From: an uncultured Clostridium sp.
Lineage (GTDB): Bacteria; Bacillota; Clostridia; Lachnospirales; Lachnospiraceae
NCBI GenBank assembly: GCA_900543885.1
Contig: UQTA01000024.1
Span: forward strand, 1 to 40,833
Direction: 5' to 3'
DNA: 40,833 bases
The notes beneath the pieces were generated by a model. That model saw nothing but the letters and a program-made list of their open reading frames with translations, was not told where the DNA came from and did not search any database. Within the stretch, counting starts at the first letter, position 1. The number at the start of each line of letters is the position of its first letter. The position numbers were made by a program, and so were the translations under genes. Shown here in pieces: positions 17,921 to 26,069 of the stretch.

Positions 17921-20908
17921 TTATCCGATCAGAAGATAGCTGTAATCAGAAATTACAGTCTTGATGATCTTCTGGATTCCGTCCGGAACATTTTCATTTG
18001 CAGTTCCAACCGTATAATCAATTACATTGCCTGCTAAACGTACTTTGCAAGTTCCAGCTGCTGCATCAAGAACAGTGAAGCCCTGGTTCTTGCTGTTTTC
18101 CATATCTGCTTCATTTGCAAATAAAGTAAATTTATCAAGATATGGAGCGCTGTCCCATGGACAGAAGCTGCGGCAGTTGCCACATTCATTACACATATAA
18201 TCTACATGGATCACCTGATGCTTGTCCATACCAGGTACTGTTAAGGTTACATTTGCTCTGTTCGGGCATACCTCTACGCAGTTTTCGCAGATGCTGTTGC
18301 AGGAGAGACATCTTCTGCTGTCAGATTCTTCATTCTCCTCAGACAATTTACCCTTACGTCCGTAAACCACCTCAGCATCAGCCATCTTGAAGATATCCTC
18401 TGATAAATCTCTGCCGATGATTGCTTCAGCTGCTTTCTTACCATCTCTGATGCCTTCTACAACAGTAGCAGGTCCAAAGAGACCGTCACCAGCAACATAA
18501 ACACCCTTTACAGAAGTTTCCAGAGTATTATGATCAACAACCGGACGTTTCTTCTCATCTACAGCGATGCCGTTTGCTTCGTAGAATGCGCCTGGAACTT
18601 TTTCGCCAACAGCAGCGATTACAGTATCAGCAGCGATCTTAACGATCTCCTCTGTCTCAACAACGCTTCTTCTTCCGCTTGCATCATAATCGCCTAACTG
18701 CATCTTGCGGCAGATCAGTTCGCCATTTTCCAGTTTAACAGGTGCTAACAGTTCTGCGAACTCAACACCATCGTCAATTGCCATTACTAACTCTTCTTCA
18801 TCAGCTGGCATATATCTCTTGGTTCTTCTGTAAACCAGAGATACTTTTTCCACACCTGCATTGCGCTTTGCAGCTCTTGCAGTATCCATAGCTGTGTTTC
18901 CGCCGCCGATAACAACAACATTCTTGCCTAAGTCTACCTTGCCGTCTGTTGCTTTAAACTGTGCCAGGAACTCTAATGCGTTCATGGTCTCGCCAGCTTC
19001 CAGTCTCAGTCTGCCAGGCTCAGAAGCACCAATTGCCAGTACAACGTAGTCATATTCCTTCTTTAATTCATCAACAGAAGTGATTTCTTTGCCATTTACC
19101 AGCTCTGCGCCCATAGCACGAACCAGTTCAATGTCATGATCAATTGCTTCATGAGAAATACGGAAGCCTGGGATCACATTGCGTACAACGCCGCCCATCT
19201 TTTCTGCCTTTTCAAATACAGTAACCTTCATACCACCCTTTGCAAGGAAGTATGCAGCTGCCAGACCAGCAGGGCCGCCGCCTACTACAGCTGCCTTCTT
19301 ATCAGAAGTAACTGCTGGAGCCTTTAAAGCTGCCATAACTGCATCAATTCCGCCCTGTGCAGATTCTAACTTGGTTCTGCGGATATCTACAGAAGCCTCA
19401 TAGAAGTTTCTTGTACATTTACTCATACAGTTGTGTGCACAGATAGTACCGGTGATAAATGGAAGTGGATTCTTATTTAAAATAACCTTTAATGCTTCTT
19501 CGTACTTTCCTTCACCTGCTAACTGCATATAACGGGTAATGTCCTGATGGATCGGGCATCCTTCCTGGCATGGAGCGATAAAGCAGTCCGTTAACGGAAC
19601 TGGTTTTTTCACCTTTCTGGATGGAAGTGGCTTAACAGCCTTTACATGGTGTTTGTCAGACTTTGCAGCCTCTACCATAGCTTCTACCTTCTCTGCACTT
19701 ACGCCAGCAAAAGCAGCTGCTTCTTTTTCTTTGAATAACTGTCCGATCTGCTCTAATCTTTCATAACCGCCTGGCTTTAACATGGTAGTTGCCATAGTTA
19801 CTGGCCAGATACCAGCGTCTACGATCTTTGTGATATTAAAGTAATCAGCACCGCCGGAGTAGGAAATACGCAATTTTCCATCAAAGTCTTTTGCCAGCTT
19901 CTGCGCAACAGACATGGACAGAGCATATAAGGACTTACCGGACATGTACATTTCTTCACTTGGAAGTTCGTTCTGCTTTACATCAACAGGGAAAGTATTT
20001 GTGATCTTAACACCAAATTCCAGTCCCTTTTCATCTGCCAGCTTCTGCAGTCTCTGAAGCATCGGAACTGCATCTGTGTACTGAAGGTCATCTTTGAAAT
20101 GGAAATCACCAAATGCTACATAATCGTAGCCCATGTCATCCATTAATTTTCTTGCATACTCATATCCTAACAGAGTAGGATTGCACTTGATAAAGGTGTG
20201 TACCTTCTTTTCAGTGAGCAGATAGCTTGCGATACGCTCGATCTCCTGTGGAGGACATCCGTGCAAAGTGGAGAGAGTTGCACAATTGCATATTTCAGGG
20301 GAGATGCTTTCAACATCCTCTTTTGTCAGGTTCTCAAAACGATCCAGGTTATCTAACAGCCACTGACGGCACTCATTATAAACAGGTGCTGCAGAAGCAT
20401 CCTTCATTCCTTCAATAAAACGGTCTACCTTTTCCAGTTTGATGCCCTCAAGATCATAACCAACGGACATATTAAACTGGAAGCCGTCCATAGAGCCAAG
20501 GCCATATTCCTTAGCTAATACTTTACAGGCAAACCATGCTTTCACGTACTCATCATATGCCTGCGGCACATAAAGCTCAGTAGACCATTCACAGTTATAG
20601 CACTCATCATCAGCCTTGATACATGGCTTTGCTACTGGAAGATCTTCACCATCTAACTTCTGAACTGTCTTTAATTCAAAGAAGCGGCTTCCTGCCACAT
20701 AAGCAGCTACAATATTCTGGGTCAGCTGGGTATGAGGTCCTGCAGCAGGTCCAAAAGGTGTCTCTAATGTGCGTCCAAAAATCTCATATTTCTTGCTCTG
20801 ATCTGCAATAAATGGTCTTCTGATTCCAAAGATCGCGCCTTTTTTGTGTTCCTCCAGGATCCAGTTCATCATTTTTCCAAAGGGAATGGGTGTCATAATA
20901 TCGCTCAT
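17921..20908 (-). CDS. ygfK: YgfK, flavin/Fe-S oxidoreductase (putative selenate reductase family subunit)
   Basis: This 995-residue cytoplasmic redox protein has several modules. The N-terminal region (1-420) resembles a dihydroorotate/dihydropyrimidine dehydrogenase-like barrel. The GltD-like part begins near 435 with 'CFIAPCQEGCPIHQD' and 'CAHNCMSKC'; an FAD Rossmann motif 'VVGGGPAGLAAA' lies near 540, and an NAD(P) motif 'VVIGGGNTAMD' near 667. Two 4Fe-4S motifs close the protein, 'CNSICENCVEVCP' near 870 and 'CNECGNCRSFCPW' near 910. The overall plan is like dihydropyrimidine dehydrogenase, so ring reduction of a purine intermediate with NAD(P)H is plausible. The old name 'selenate reductase' comes from family co-occurrence. 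AAGGAGG precedes the ATG, and a 200-bp structured leader separates it from ssnA. It is a core gene of the urate cluster. Confidence 0.93.
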   Translation of the reverse strand: MSDIMTPIPFGKMMNWILEEHKKGAIFGIRRPFIADQSKKYEIFGRTLETPFGPAAGPHTQLTQNIVAAYVAGSRFFELKTVQKLDGEDLPVAKPCIKADDECYNCEWSTELYVPQAYDEYVKAWFACKVLAKEYGLGSMDGFQFNMSVGYDLEGIKLEKVDRFIEGMKDASAAPVYNECRQWLLDNLDRFENLTKEDVESISPEICNCATLSTLHGCPPQEIERIASYLLTEKKVHTFIKCNPTLLGYEYARKLMDDMGYDYVAFGDFHFKDDLQYTDAVPMLQRLQKLADEKGLEFGVKITNTFPVDVKQNELPSEEMYMSGKSLYALSMSVAQKLAKDFDGKLRISYSGGADYFNITKIVDAGIWPVTMATTMLKPGGYERLEQIGQLFKEKEAAAFAGVSAEKVEAMVEAAKSDKHHVKAVKPLPSRKVKKPVPLTDCFIAPCQEGCPIHQDITRYMQLAGEGKYEEALKVILNKNPLPFITGTICAHNCMSKCTRNFYEASVDIRRTKLESAQGGIDAVMAALKAPAVTSDKKAAVVGGGPAGLAAAYFLAKGGMKVTVFEKAEKMGGVVRNVIPGFRISHEAIDHDIELVRAMGAELVNGKEITSVDELKKEYDYVVLAIGASEPGRLRLEAGETMNALEFLAQFKATDGKVDLGKNVVVIGGGNTAMDTARAAKRNAGVEKVSLVYRRTKRYMPADEEELVMAIDDGVEFAELLAPVKLENGELICRKMQLGDYDASGRRSVVETEEIVKIAADTVIAAVGEKVPGAFYEANGIAVDEKKRPVVDHNTLETSVKGVYVAGDGLFGPATVVEGIRDGKKAAEAIIGRDLSEDIFKMADAEVVYGRKGKLSEENEESDSRRCLSCNSICENCVEVCPNRANVTLTVPGMDKHQVIHVDYMCNECGNCRSFCPWDSAPYLDKFTLFANEADMENSKNQGFTVLDAAAGTCKVRLAGNVIDYTVGTANENVPDGIQKIIKTVISDYSYLLIG

Positions 20909-20947
20909 ATTCTATTTCCTCCTTATATATAGCACCCGATCAGGTCC

Positions 20948-21059
20948 CAGCACCGTAAGGGGGCTTCTGTAAAGCATTTTTCTTCTTATCATGATTTTCT
21001 TTACAGAAGCCAGTTTTTATCTTTCAACGGCTCAGCCGCCCGGATACTCCGGTGTGCTG
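20948..21059 (-). ncRNA. Structured leader of ygfK, candidate riboswitch (Moco-type?)
   Basis: Read on the minus strand, the ssnA-ygfK gap can form a closed junction. The closing helix is CAGCAC/GTGCTG (21054-21059 with 20948-20953). Inside it are a CCGGA/TCCGG hairpin (21040-21052), a CGGC/GCCG hairpin (21028-21038) and a perfect 13-bp helix GGCTTCTGTAAAG/CTTTACAGAAGCC (20962-20974 with 20999-21011). The junction ends about 20 nt before the AAGGAGG of ygfK. The arrangement is riboswitch-like. A Moco-type element is the first guess because the pathway uses molybdenum cofactor, but identity is not established. Confidence 0.5.
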
Positions 21060-21111
21060 TTTTCCCGCCGCCCTGTAATCGGCTATTACTAACTAATTAT
21101 TGATCCATTAT

Positions 21112-22443
21112 TTAACCGTTAATGGAACGTTCCAGCTTCTTAGCTTCTTCCCTTACTTCGTAAAGAACCTTCTCTTCATCAATTCCGATCAGTTCTCTGT
21201 CTTTCATTAATACTTTTCCGTTGCAGACTGTAGTAACTACGCTGCGTCCGGTCATACCGAATAAGATATGGCTGTTGATATTAGAAGCGTCCATAGGTGT
21301 TCTTGGCACATAATCTGTAACAATAACATCTGCTGCTGCACCTTCTTTTAATACACCTAACTGCTTCTTGAAGTAACGGTTTGCAATCTTTGCATTTCCT
21401 TCAAAAAGCATCTGAGGAACTTCACCCCATGCAGCATTTGCATCACACAGATGATGTTTATGAAGTACATTTGCTACCTTATAAGATTCCAGAACATCCT
21501 GAGTATAACCGTCTGTTCCAAGACCGGTTAAAATTCCTCTGTGAACAATCTCCATAGTTGGAGGGCATCCGCAGGCATTGCCCATGTTGGACTCAGGGTT
21601 ATGTACTACCATAGTATCAGTTGCCTTGATCAGTTCCATCTCATGTGGGTTTACATAGATGCAGTGGCCAAGCAAGGTCTTGCTTCCTAAGATATTGCAG
21701 TCATATAAGCGATCCACAATACGCTTTCCATATTTATGTAAGCAGTCATGAAGATCCTCAATACCTTCTGCAACATGGATATGATATCCAACTTCTTCTG
21801 GCTTATTAGCTGCAGCAAATTCCATTGTCTCATCTGAAATGGTAAACTGCGCATGCATACCCATCATACCGGCGATCATGTCTGTATCATCTGCTAATGC
21901 ATGCTTGATCCATCTTGCATTTTCCAAAACAGCTTCTCTGGACTTGTCCATACCATCACGGTCAGATACTTCATAACACAGACAGGCTCTTACACCAAAT
22001 TCTTTTGCAGCATCTTCAATAGCAAACAGGCTGTCTTTGATCTGACCAAAGCTTGCATGATGGTCAAATACAGTAGTAACACCGTTCTTAATGCTGTCAA
22101 TGAAAGTAACTCTTGCGCTCTGACGAGTCTGTTCATTAGTAAGATGGCGGTCAATGGTCCACCATAATCCATCTAAGATATCTAAAAATCCGTGAGGATC
22201 ATATCCCTTAATGCTTAAACCTCTTGCCATAGCACTGTAGATATGCTCATGTGTGTTAATGAAAGCTGGCATGATAACGCCCCCCTTAGCGTCTACAAAC
22301 TCAGCTTCCGGAAACTCCTTTTTGATTTCTTCCAGAGTTCCTACTTTTTTAATAGTAGTTCCGTCAATTGCTACTGCTCCATTTTCGAAAAATGGCTGTC
22401 CGGCATCTCTTGTAACCAGACGTCCGTTTCCAATGATCAACAT
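21112..22443 (-). CDS. ssnA: SsnA-type amidohydrolase (aminohydrolase of purine pathway)
   Basis: This 443-residue amidohydrolase of the chlorohydrolase/cytosine-deaminase group matches SsnA, a family originally linked to selenium metabolism. The metal site shows H65-x-H67 in 'NTHEHIYS', histidines in 'HIHVAEG' and 'LGHCIYV', and the aspartate in 'GTDGYTQD'. It probably deaminates or hydrolyses a purine-derived intermediate in the cytoplasm. AAAAGGAG lies upstream of the ATG. It heads the minus-strand unit and is divergent from the YheO-type regulator across a 246-bp region with two promoters and palindromes. In gut bacteria it is part of the conserved urate cluster; the chemical step is inferred. 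Confidence 0.92.
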   Translation of the reverse strand: MLIIGNGRLVTRDAGQPFFENGAVAIDGTTIKKVGTLEEIKKEFPEAEFVDAKGGVIMPAFINTHEHIYSAMARGLSIKGYDPHGFLDILDGLWWTIDRHLTNEQTRQSARVTFIDSIKNGVTTVFDHHASFGQIKDSLFAIEDAAKEFGVRACLCYEVSDRDGMDKSREAVLENARWIKHALADDTDMIAGMMGMHAQFTISDETMEFAAANKPEEVGYHIHVAEGIEDLHDCLHKYGKRIVDRLYDCNILGSKTLLGHCIYVNPHEMELIKATDTMVVHNPESNMGNACGCPPTMEIVHRGILTGLGTDGYTQDVLESYKVANVLHKHHLCDANAAWGEVPQMLFEGNAKIANRYFKKQLGVLKEGAAADVIVTDYVPRTPMDASNINSHILFGMTGRSVVTTVCNGKVLMKDRELIGIDEEKVLYEVREEAKKLERSING

Positions 22444-22488
22444 ATGGCTCTCTCCTTTTCCAATATAATATCATGTTGTGGTACCCTT

Positions 22489-22517
22489 ATATTAACACCT
22501 GCAAATAGCATTTGCAA
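22489..22517 (-). promoter_or_regulatory. Promoter of the ssnA unit with overlapping palindrome
   Basis: On the minus strand TTGCAA (22512-22517) and TAATAT (22489-22494) are 17 bp apart. The palindrome GCAAATagcATTTGC (22501-22515) covers the spacer and part of the -35, a natural repressor site. Confidence 0.55.
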
Positions 22518-22540
22518 GGGAAAAATACAAATTTTTTTAG

Positions 22541-22644
22541 TTGTACAAAATTTTTTTGTAAAAAACTATTGCAATCTATTTTTTTTGTGCTATTATGGAA
22601 TCATAAACAACACAAAAATGTTTTGCATATTGTTTATTGTACAA
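22541..22644. promoter_or_regulatory. Two TTGTACAA palindromes, candidate operators
   Basis: The perfect 8-bp palindrome TTGTACAA occurs at 22541-22548 and again at 22637-22644, centre to centre 96 bp. It brackets the predicted plus-strand promoter at 22568-22595. Such a pair could allow looping by the adjacent YheO-type regulator. This is inference from position only. Confidence 0.45.
22568..22595 (+). promoter_or_regulatory. Promoter of the regulator-ygeX unit
   Basis: TTGCAA (22568-22573) and TATTAT (22590-22595) are 16 bp apart. The predicted leader is about 90 nt and contains the downstream TTGTACAA site. Confidence 0.55.
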
Positions 22645-22689
22645 AGTTACCATATCATATTAGAAAGTCCGAAATCAAGGAGGTTGTTC

Positions 22690-23343
22690 ATGGCGTACAC
22701 TCTTAGCTTACTTGAACAGATTGCAGACGGCCTTGCGAGACAGTTCGGACCAGACTGCGAGATCGTAATCCACGACCTGAAACGCCACGACCTGGAACAT
22801 TCCGTTGTACATATTAATAACGGACATATTACCAACAGGCGTGAAGGCGATGGACCATCTAAGGTAGTTCTGGAAACCCTGCATAAGGATCCGGCTTCAC
22901 TGAAAGACCATCTAGGTTATCTTACCCGCACATCAAATGGTAAGATTTTGAAATCCAGTACGTTTTTTATACGAAACCCTGAAGATTCTGCTGTAGACTA
23001 CATCTTTTCCATCAATTACGATATCACCGGTCTGATGACCATTGAACGGTCCATCAAAGCGCTAATCAGTACTGAGGATCGAAGAGACAGCAGGCAGCAG
23101 CCGGAACAGATCGTACATAATGTAAATGATCTTCTGGATAACCTGATTGAACAGTCCGTAGCTCTGGTTGGAAAACCGGCAGCACTTATGAATAAGGAAG
23201 AAAAAGTAACCGCCATTCAGTTTTTGAATGATGCAGGCGCTTTTCTCATAACAAAATCAGGAGACAAAGTCTCCAAGTATTTTGGAATTTCCAAATTTAC
23301 TCTGTACAGTTACATCGACGTAAATAGTCGGAAATCATCTTAA
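22690..23343 (+). CDS. YheO/DauR-type PAS-HTH transcriptional regulator
   Basis: This 217-residue regulator has an N-terminal YheO-like PAS domain (about 8-120, 'IADGLARQFGPDCEIVIHDL') and a C-terminal helix-turn-helix (about 150-215, ending 'VSKYFGISKFTLYSYID'). YheO-family proteins such as DauR sense small molecules and control catabolic operons. The open frame extends 149 codons upstream, but AAGGAGG six bases before the ATG at 22690 and the family start pattern show that the long form is not real. It lies first in the ygeX-ygeY-ygeW-arcC-permease unit and is divergent from ssnA, so it is the prime candidate for local control of purine catabolism. Whether it activates or represses is unknown. 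Confidence 0.88.
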   Translation: MAYTLSLLEQIADGLARQFGPDCEIVIHDLKRHDLEHSVVHINNGHITNRREGDGPSKVVLETLHKDPASLKDHLGYLTRTSNGKILKSSTFFIRNPEDSAVDYIFSINYDITGLMTIERSIKALISTEDRRDSRQQPEQIVHNVNDLLDNLIEQSVALVGKPAALMNKEEKVTAIQFLNDAGAFLITKSGDKVSKYFGISKFTLYSYIDVNSRKSS

Positions 23344-23391
23344 GAACTAATAATTTTTAAGAATCAAAAATTTAAAGGAGGATACAGTAAC

Positions 23392-24600
23392 ATGGATCAG
23401 AAGATTCTGTGGGCAGTAAACAAGATGCCTAAAACAGATGACAAAAACCTTCCAATTATGGGACTTGAGGAAATCAAAAAGGCACGTACTTTCCACGAGA
23501 GCTTTCCTCAGTACAGCGAAACACCATTAGCCAAGCTGCCTAATATGGCTTCCTATTTAGGAGTTAAGGAAGTTTATGTAAAGGATGAGTCTTACCGTTT
23601 TGGTCTGAATGCATTTAAGGTACTGGGCGGATCTTTTGCAATGGCTCGCTACATCGCAAAGGAAACCGGAAAGGATGTTTCTGAACTTCCTTATTCCGTA
23701 CTTACTTCCGAACAGTTAAGAAAAGAATTCGGACAGGCTACTTTCTTTACTGCAACCGACGGAAACCATGGCCGCGGTGTTGCATGGGCTGCTAACCGTC
23801 TTGGACAGAAGGCAGTTGTACATATGCCAAAGGGAACTACCCAGACCCGCCTTCAGAACATCGCAAAAGAAGGCGCTCAGGTAGATATCCAGGAATTAAA
23901 CTACGATGACTGTGTTCGTCTGGCTGCTAAAGAAGCTGATGAAACTCCAAGAGGCGTTATCGTACAGGATACTGCATGGGATGGTTACGAAGAAATCCCA
24001 GCATGGATCATGCAGGGATACGGCACTATGGCAATGGAAGCCGGCGAACAGTTAAAGGCTCAGGGATGTGAGCGTCCTACCCACATTTTCGTACAGGCAG
24101 GTGTAGGTTCCTTAGCTGGTGCAGTTGTTGGTTACTTCTCCAATCTGTACGCTGATAACCCACCTACATTCGTAGTTGTTGAAGCTGAAGCTGCTGCATG
24201 TCTTTACAAGGGCGCTGCTGCCGGTGATGGAAAGATCCGCATCGTAGACGGCGATATGCAGACCATTATGGCAGGTCTTGCCTGCGGCGAGCCAAACACC
24301 ATTTCCTGGGATATCTTAAAGAATCACGTAAAAGTGTTCGTATCTGCTCCTGACTGGGTTGCTGCAAACGGTATGCGTATGTTAGCTGCTCCTGTTAAGG
24401 GTGATGCTCCGATCACTTCCGGTGAGTCCGGTGCTGCTCCATTTGGTGCATTAGCTGCTATGATGACCATGGATGAGTACAAAGATTTAAGAAATGACAT
24501 TGGCCTGGATGAAAATTCCAAGATACTGCTCTTCTCTACTGAGGGTGATACCGATCCTGATCGTTACAAGAACATTGTATGGAAAGGCCTTGACAAATAA
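23392..24600 (+). CDS. ygeX: Diaminopropionate ammonia-lyase
   Basis: This 402-residue fold-type II PLP enzyme cleaves 2,3-diaminopropionate to pyruvate and two ammonia (established for E. coli YgeX). The Schiff-base lysine is K76 in 'RFGLNAFKVLGG'. The 'ATDGNHGRGVAWAA' substrate loop and a glycine-rich phosphate site 'VQAGVGSLAG' follow. AAAGGAGG precedes the ATG. In the purine cluster it is the last carbon-releasing step, giving pyruvate for energy. Codon use is strongly biased towards a small set, as also seen in ygeY, ygeW and rpsT, which suggests high expression. Confidence 0.96.
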   Translation: MDQKILWAVNKMPKTDDKNLPIMGLEEIKKARTFHESFPQYSETPLAKLPNMASYLGVKEVYVKDESYRFGLNAFKVLGGSFAMARYIAKETGKDVSELPYSVLTSEQLRKEFGQATFFTATDGNHGRGVAWAANRLGQKAVVHMPKGTTQTRLQNIAKEGAQVDIQELNYDDCVRLAAKEADETPRGVIVQDTAWDGYEEIPAWIMQGYGTMAMEAGEQLKAQGCERPTHIFVQAGVGSLAGAVVGYFSNLYADNPPTFVVVEAEAAACLYKGAAAGDGKIRIVDGDMQTIMAGLACGEPNTISWDILKNHVKVFVSAPDWVAANGMRMLAAPVKGDAPITSGESGAAPFGALAAMMTMDEYKDLRNDIGLDENSKILLFSTEGDTDPDRYKNIVWKGLDK

Positions 24601-24644
24601 TCATTATTAAAAAATGATTGCAAAACAAAAGGAGGATATTTAAA

Positions 24645-25961
24645 ATGAATCTGGATTACGCAAAAATCAAAGAAGCTGCTCAGAATTATCAGAAGGATAT
24701 GACCAAGTTCTTACGTGAAATCGTAAAGAACCCAGGCGAGAGCTGTGATGAGAAAGCTCACATCACCCGTATCGCTGAAGAAATGAGAAAGTTAGACTTC
24801 ACCAAAGTTGAGATCGACCCAATGGGCAACGTACTTGGCTACATGGGAACCGGTAAAACTCTGATCGCATTTGACGCTCATATTGATACTGTAGGTATCG
24901 GTAACAGAGATAACTGGAACTTCGACCCATACGAAGGATATGAGAACGAAACTGAGATCGGCGGCCGTGGCGTTTCTGACCAGTGCGGCGGTATCGTATC
25001 TGCTGTTTACGGCGCTAAGATCATGAAAGACTTAGGAATGCTGTCTGACAAGTACACTGTATTAGTAACCGGTACTGTTCAGGAAGAAGACTGTGATGGT
25101 CTGTGCTGGCAGTATATCATCAACGAAGATAAGGTTCGTCCAGAGTTCGTAGTTTCCACAGAGCCAACTGATGGCGGTATCTACCGCGGACAGAGAGGAC
25201 GTATGGAGATCCGTATCGATGTTAAGGGCGTTTCCTGCCATGGTTCTGCTCCAGAACGTGGTGACAACGCTATCTACAAGATGGCTGACATTCTTCAGGA
25301 TGTTCGTGCTCTGAACGAGAACGATGCAGCTGATGACAAGGAAGTTAAGGGTCTTGTTAAGATGTTAGACAAGAAATACAATCCAGAGTGGGAAGAAGCT
25401 AACTTCCTTGGACGCGGCACTGTAACTGTATCTGAGATCTTCTTCACCTCCCCAAGCCGTTGTGCAGTTGCTGACTCCTGTGCAGTATCTCTTGACCGTC
25501 GTATGACCGCTGGAGAGACCTGGGAAAGCTGCTTAGACGAAATCCGCGCTCTTCCAGCTGTTAAGAAGTATGGCGATGATGTTAAGGTTTCTATGTACGA
25601 ATACAACCGTCCATCCTACACTGATCTGGTATATCCGATCGAGTGCTACTTCCCAACATGGGTAATTCCGAAGGATCATGACGTAACCAAGGCTCTGGAG
25701 GAAGCTTACCACAACCTGTACGGCGAGCAGAGAATCGGTGCTGAAGAAACTCTGGCTATGAGAACCGCTCGTCCTCTGACTGACAAGTGGACCTTCTCTA
25801 CCAACGGCGTATCCATCATGGGACGTAATGGAATTCCTTGCATCGGCTTTGGACCAGGTGCTGAGGCTCAGGCTCATGCTCCGAACGAGAAGACCTGGAA
25901 GCAGGATCTGGTAACCTGCGCAGCTGTATACGCAGCTCTTCCAACTGTTTACTGCAAGTAA
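24645..25961 (+). CDS. ygeY: YgeY, M20-family metallohydrolase of the purine pathway
   Basis: This 438-residue dinuclear zinc hydrolase of the M20/ArgE/DapE family carries the name 'selenium metabolism hydrolase YgeY'. Metal ligands are visible: H79 and D81 in 'AFDAHIDTVG', D near 115 in 'GVSDQCGG', and the catalytic and ligand glutamates in 'TVQEEDCDG' near 146. The frame starts nine codons earlier, but AGGAGG about eight bases before the ATG at 24645 fixes the start. It most likely hydrolyses an amide or ureido bond in an opened purine product before YgeX and YgeW act (inference). A GC-rich hairpin without T-run follows. Confidence 0.93.
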   Translation: MNLDYAKIKEAAQNYQKDMTKFLREIVKNPGESCDEKAHITRIAEEMRKLDFTKVEIDPMGNVLGYMGTGKTLIAFDAHIDTVGIGNRDNWNFDPYEGYENETEIGGRGVSDQCGGIVSAVYGAKIMKDLGMLSDKYTVLVTGTVQEEDCDGLCWQYIINEDKVRPEFVVSTEPTDGGIYRGQRGRMEIRIDVKGVSCHGSAPERGDNAIYKMADILQDVRALNENDAADDKEVKGLVKMLDKKYNPEWEEANFLGRGTVTVSEIFFTSPSRCAVADSCAVSLDRRMTAGETWESCLDEIRALPAVKKYGDDVKVSMYEYNRPSYTDLVYPIECYFPTWVIPKDHDVTKALEEAYHNLYGEQRIGAEETLAMRTARPLTDKWTFSTNGVSIMGRNGIPCIGFGPGAEAQAHAPNEKTWKQDLVTCAAVYAALPTVYCK

Positions 25962-25981
25962 TCAATTATTTTAGCCAGTCT

Positions 25982-26003
25982 GCGTGGCCCTTCGGGGCTG
26001 CGC
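25982..26003 (+). promoter_or_regulatory. GC-rich hairpin in the ygeY-ygeW gap
   Basis: GCGTGGCCC and GGGCTGCGC fold into a 9-bp stem (two G-U pairs) capped by a TTCG loop. There is no T-run, so it is more likely a stabilising or processing element at the 3' end of ygeY mRNA than a terminator. Confidence 0.5.
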
Positions 26004-26069
26004 TTCCATCAAAATAATTTTAGAATTCATTAAATTCCATAAACCTACATAAAAAAGGAGAATTGAATC

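Noticed and set aside
22243..22689. 149-codon N-terminal extension of the YheO-type regulator
   Set aside because: It overlaps the ssnA start and the divergent promoters, has atypical composition, and a perfect RBS precedes the internal ATG at 22690.
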